From Frankiales bacterium (GTDB lineage Bacteria; Actinomycetota; Actinomycetes; Mycobacteriales; SCTD01): a DNA stretch of 7,859 nucleotides. The DNA lies in the NCBI GenBank assembly GCA_025464795.1, contig JAODNB010000229.1, forward strand, positions 1 through 7,859, read 5' to 3'. A model generated the notes under the pieces. The model had not been told where the DNA came from. It worked only from the letters and a program-made list of their open reading frames with translations, and made no database searches. The position numbers were made by a program, and so were the translations under genes. This document shows, piece by piece, positions 6,135 to 7,859 of the stretch. Within the stretch, counting starts at the first letter, position 1. Every line of letters starts with the position of its first letter.

Positions 6135-6156
6135 GTTCACGACCCGCTCACGTGGC
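6135..6156 (+). promoter_or_regulatory. Two 11-bp direct repeats upstream of the riboswitch
   Basis: GTTCACGACCC (6135-6145) and GCTCACGTGGC (6146-6156) share G-N-TCACG at exactly 11-base spacing. This periodicity is used by the actinobacterial OmpR-type regulators PhoP and GlnR. The match to either consensus is only partial. GlnR would fit a nitrogen-scavenging permease, but that is inference. The second unit could also take part in a closing helix of the riboswitch (6151-6158 with 6256-6263). Confidence 0.25.
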
Positions 6157-6163
6157 GGGGCGC

Positions 6164-6256
6164 GTCTAGGGTTCCGCCTCCTCCGGGAGGGTCTGGTCCG
6201 AGAGATGCAGGCAGACGACGGGGTCTGCTCCACGGCGGGAGAAAAGCCCGGGAGGC
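6164..6256 (+). promoter_or_regulatory. Guanidine-I riboswitch (ykkC class, subtype 1)
   Basis: The conserved ykkC core is present in order: CTAGGGTTCCG (6166-6176), a hairpin CCTCC-TCCG-GGAGG (6177-6190), CTGGTCCGAGAG (6193-6204), a variable hairpin GCAGAC-gacggg-GTCTGC (6211-6228), then CACGGCGGGA (6231-6240) and AAAAGCCCGGGAGG (6242-6255), where CGGG (6236-6239) pairs with CCCG (6247-6250). These motifs characterise the free-guanidinium sensor. ppGpp and PRPP variants share the scaffold, but the adjoining permease gene favours guanidine. A weak helix (6151-6158 with 6256-6263) could close the structure. The element ends about 62 bases before the permease start, leaving room for the expression platform. 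Guanidine-I riboswitches normally turn expression on when ligand binds. Confidence 0.92.
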
Positions 6257-6263
6257 CGCTGTG

Positions 6264-6308
6264 GCCCCCGGCTGCCCGCGCTCCACCGGGGGTCCTCCGT
6301 CCAGGAGG
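6264..6308 (+). promoter_or_regulatory. Expression platform: GC-rich hairpin and Shine-Dalgarno-masking hairpin
   Basis: CCCCCGG (6265-6271) pairs perfectly with CCGGGGG (6286-6292), extendable by a wobble at 6264/6293. Immediately after it, CCTCC (6294-6298) and GGAGG (6304-6308) form a five-base-pair hairpin with loop gtcca. The GGAGG is the ribosome-binding site of the permease, so this hairpin would block translation. The same CCTCC can pair instead with the riboswitch 3' GGAGG (6251-6255), which would free the Shine-Dalgarno. Translational rather than transcriptional control is therefore likely, although the 6265-6292 hairpin could also act in termination. Which alternative guanidine favours cannot be decided by eye. 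Confidence 0.6.
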
Positions 6309-6317
6309 TTCGTGCTA

Positions 6318-7838
6318 GTGACCGACACCCTCATCAACCCCACGACCCACTCGTCAGCCGAGGACACCGACGACCTGTCGTCCTTCGGGTACAGCCAGCA
6401 GCTGCACCGCACCATCGGCTCCTACGGCTCGTTCGCCGCAGGCTTCTCCTTCGTGTCGATCCTCACCACCGTCTTCCAGCTCTTTTTCTTCGGCTTCGCC
6501 TTCGGCGGCCCGTCGTTCTTCTTCACGTGGCCGATCGTGTTCGGCGGGCAGATCCTCGTCGCCCTCTGCTTCTCCGAGCTCGCGGCGCGCTACCCGATCT
6601 CGGGCTGCATCTACCAGTGGGCCACCCGCCTCGGGGGCAAGGCGTGGGGCTGGGCAGCCGGCTGGCTGATGCTCGTCGCGCAGGTGTGCACGGTCGCAGC
6701 CGCCGCCATCGCGCTGGAGATCGTGCTCCCCAGCATCTCGACCAGCTTCCAGGTGTTCGACGGCTTCGGGACCAACGCCGTCTTCCTCGGCTCGATCCTG
6801 CTCGTCGTGACCACAGCGATCAACGCCGTCGGGGTCAAGGTCATGAGCATCATCAACAGCGTCGGCGTCACCTGCGAGCTCATCGGCGTCACGCTGCTGG
6901 TTGTCGCACTGTTCGCGCACGCCAAGCGCGGTCCGGGCGTCGTCCTGCACACCGGCGCGGGGGTCGGCCACGGCTCCGGCTACATCTGGTCGTTCATCAT
7001 CTCGGGTCTCATGGCCGCCTACGTCATGGTCGGCTTCGACAGTGCCGGCGAGCTCTCGGAGGAGACCAAGAGCCCGCGGCAGACCGCACCGCGCACGATC
7101 ATCCGGGCGCTGGTCGTCTCCGGCATCGGCGGTGCGTTCCTGCTGATGGCCACGCTCATGGCCGCACCCTCCCTCAGCGACGGCAGCCTCGCTGACCCCA
7201 CCAAGGGGCTGCCCTACGTCCTCACCAGCCGCCTCGGCGACACCCTCGGGAAGGTCTTCCTCGTCGACGTCGTGCTCGCCGTCTGCGTCTGCACCCTGGC
7301 GATCCAGACCGCGACGACGCGCATGCTCTTCTCCATGGCTCGGGACAAGGTGCTGCCGTTCTCCGAGGGTCTGGCCAAGGTGAACGCCCGCACGGGGACG
7401 CCCATCAGACCGGCGATACTCGTCGGCGTCCTCACGGTCGGTCTGCTCGCCATCAACATCCAGAACCCGCTCGTGTTCACCGCTCTCGCGAGCGTCTGCA
7501 TCATGTTCTTGTACGTCGCCTACCTGATGGTCACCGGCCCGATGCTCGTCAAGCGCCTCAAGGGCGAGCTCCCCGACGCGCCAGGGCTGTTCAGCCTGGG
7601 CAGGTGGGGCACTCCGGTCAACGCCGTAGCCGTCGTCTGGGGTCTGTTCATGGCCGTCAACCTCGGATGGCCGCGGGCAAAGGTGTTCGGCACCGAGTGG
7701 TACCTGCAGTACTTCCCGCTGCTCATGCTGGCCGTCACGGCCGTCGTCGGTGTGGCCGCCTACGTCACGGTGAAGCCGCACGCACGCCGGACGATCGTCC
7801 TGCCCGACAGCGCGGCGATGCCCGCGCTGGCGGAGTGA
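6318..7838 (+). CDS. APC-superfamily permease under guanidine riboswitch control, probable guanidine or urea-type substrate transporter
   Basis: The 506-residue protein is a polytopic APC-family permease with about twelve hydrophobic segments. It has a charged N-terminal tail (1-33), an APC-type first helix GSYGSFAAGFSFVSI (34-48) with the glycine-containing unwound region that contacts substrate, the conserved inner loop SELAARYPISGCIYQW (86-101), and the cytoplasmic motif FDSAGELSEETKSPRQTAPR (240-259) typical of the yeast UGA4/BAT1-like and urea-carboxylase-associated permeases. Known actinobacterial and proteobacterial guanidine loci place such a permease just after a guanidine-I riboswitch, before carboxylase and allophanate hydrolase genes. 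Uptake of guanidine or a related nitrogen compound is inferred from that context, not from residues. GTG 6318 is nine bases from AGGAGG (6303-6308) and is preferred; GTG 6312 is too close and GTG 6261 lies inside the regulatory structure. Only 21 bases follow the stop, so the next gene is not visible. Confidence 0.88.
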   Translation: MTDTLINPTTHSSAEDTDDLSSFGYSQQLHRTIGSYGSFAAGFSFVSILTTVFQLFFFGFAFGGPSFFFTWPIVFGGQILVALCFSELAARYPISGCIYQWATRLGGKAWGWAAGWLMLVAQVCTVAAAAIALEIVLPSISTSFQVFDGFGTNAVFLGSILLVVTTAINAVGVKVMSIINSVGVTCELIGVTLLVVALFAHAKRGPGVVLHTGAGVGHGSGYIWSFIISGLMAAYVMVGFDSAGELSEETKSPRQTAPRTIIRALVVSGIGGAFLLMATLMAAPSLSDGSLADPTKGLPYVLTSRLGDTLGKVFLVDVVLAVCVCTLAIQTATTRMLFSMARDKVLPFSEGLAKVNARTGTPIRPAILVGVLTVGLLAINIQNPLVFTALASVCIMFLYVAYLMVTGPMLVKRLKGELPDAPGLFSLGRWGTPVNAVAVVWGLFMAVNLGWPRAKVFGTEWYLQYFPLLMLAVTAVVGVAAYVTVKPHARRTIVLPDSAAMPALAE

Positions 7839-7859
7839 TCTCGCACGACGTCCCTGCTG

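Noticed and set aside
6261..6317. GTG 6261 as the start of the riboswitch-controlled permease
   Set aside because: It lies in the hairpin region just after the aptamer, has no suitable Shine-Dalgarno, and adds a Pro/Gly/Ser/Arg stretch unlike an APC N-terminus. AGGAGG at 6303-6308 points to GTG 6318.
6354..7781. 475-codon minus-strand open frame opposite the permease
   Set aside because: The translation is extremely rich in Asp, Glu, Arg, Gly and His with no domain character, as expected for the complement of a GC-biased membrane-protein gene.

Overview
The window is dense, GC-rich DNA with third-codon-position G/C bias, GTG starts, short or overlapping gene junctions and TANNNT-type -10 elements. 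The predicted proteins PPK1, short-type PPX and the GpgS-like glycosyltransferase closely resemble what I remember of mycobacterial and other actinobacterial homologues. I read it as chromosomal DNA of an actinomycete; the genus cannot be fixed from this stretch. I saw no mobile element, tRNA, rRNA or CRISPR array.

Layout. The left edge (1-174, minus) carries the first 58 codons of a family-2 glycosyltransferase, probably glucosyl-3-phosphoglycerate synthase (gpgS). It is divergent from folE (219-785, GTP cyclohydrolase I), with only 44 bp between the start codons. After a hairpin at 794-813 come ppk (polyphosphate kinase, 885-2984) and ppx (exopolyphosphatase, 2994-3941), the pair that makes and degrades polyphosphate. 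Three tandem 11-bp PhoP-box-like units (824-856) precede ppk and suggest control by phosphate starvation. Next is a three-gene overlapping operon: a BcrA-like ABC ATPase (3980-4795), an ABC-2 permease (4792-5589) and a small cysteine-containing lipoprotein (5586-6005). The substrate is unknown. A 312-bp intergenic region then holds a well-conserved guanidine-I (ykkC) riboswitch at about 6164-6256 and a hairpin that masks the Shine-Dalgarno sequence of an APC-superfamily permease (6318-7838). That permease is most likely a guanidine-responsive transporter at the head of a guanidine-degradation locus that continues beyond the window.

Other points of interest. Four genes (gpgS, folE, ppx and the ABC ATPase) have a TANNNT hexamer exactly six bases before the start codon, the spacing expected of leaderless transcripts, and none has a convincing Shine-Dalgarno. 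ppk and the guanidine permease instead have real leader regions with regulatory structure. In the ppk leader a four-codon mini-ORF with a good Shine-Dalgarno overlaps the ppk start as ATGA. I found no wholly new system. The most novel parts are the predicted layered control of ppk, the CCTCC/GGAGG switching array in the riboswitch expression platform, and the uncharacterised ABC/lipoprotein operon.
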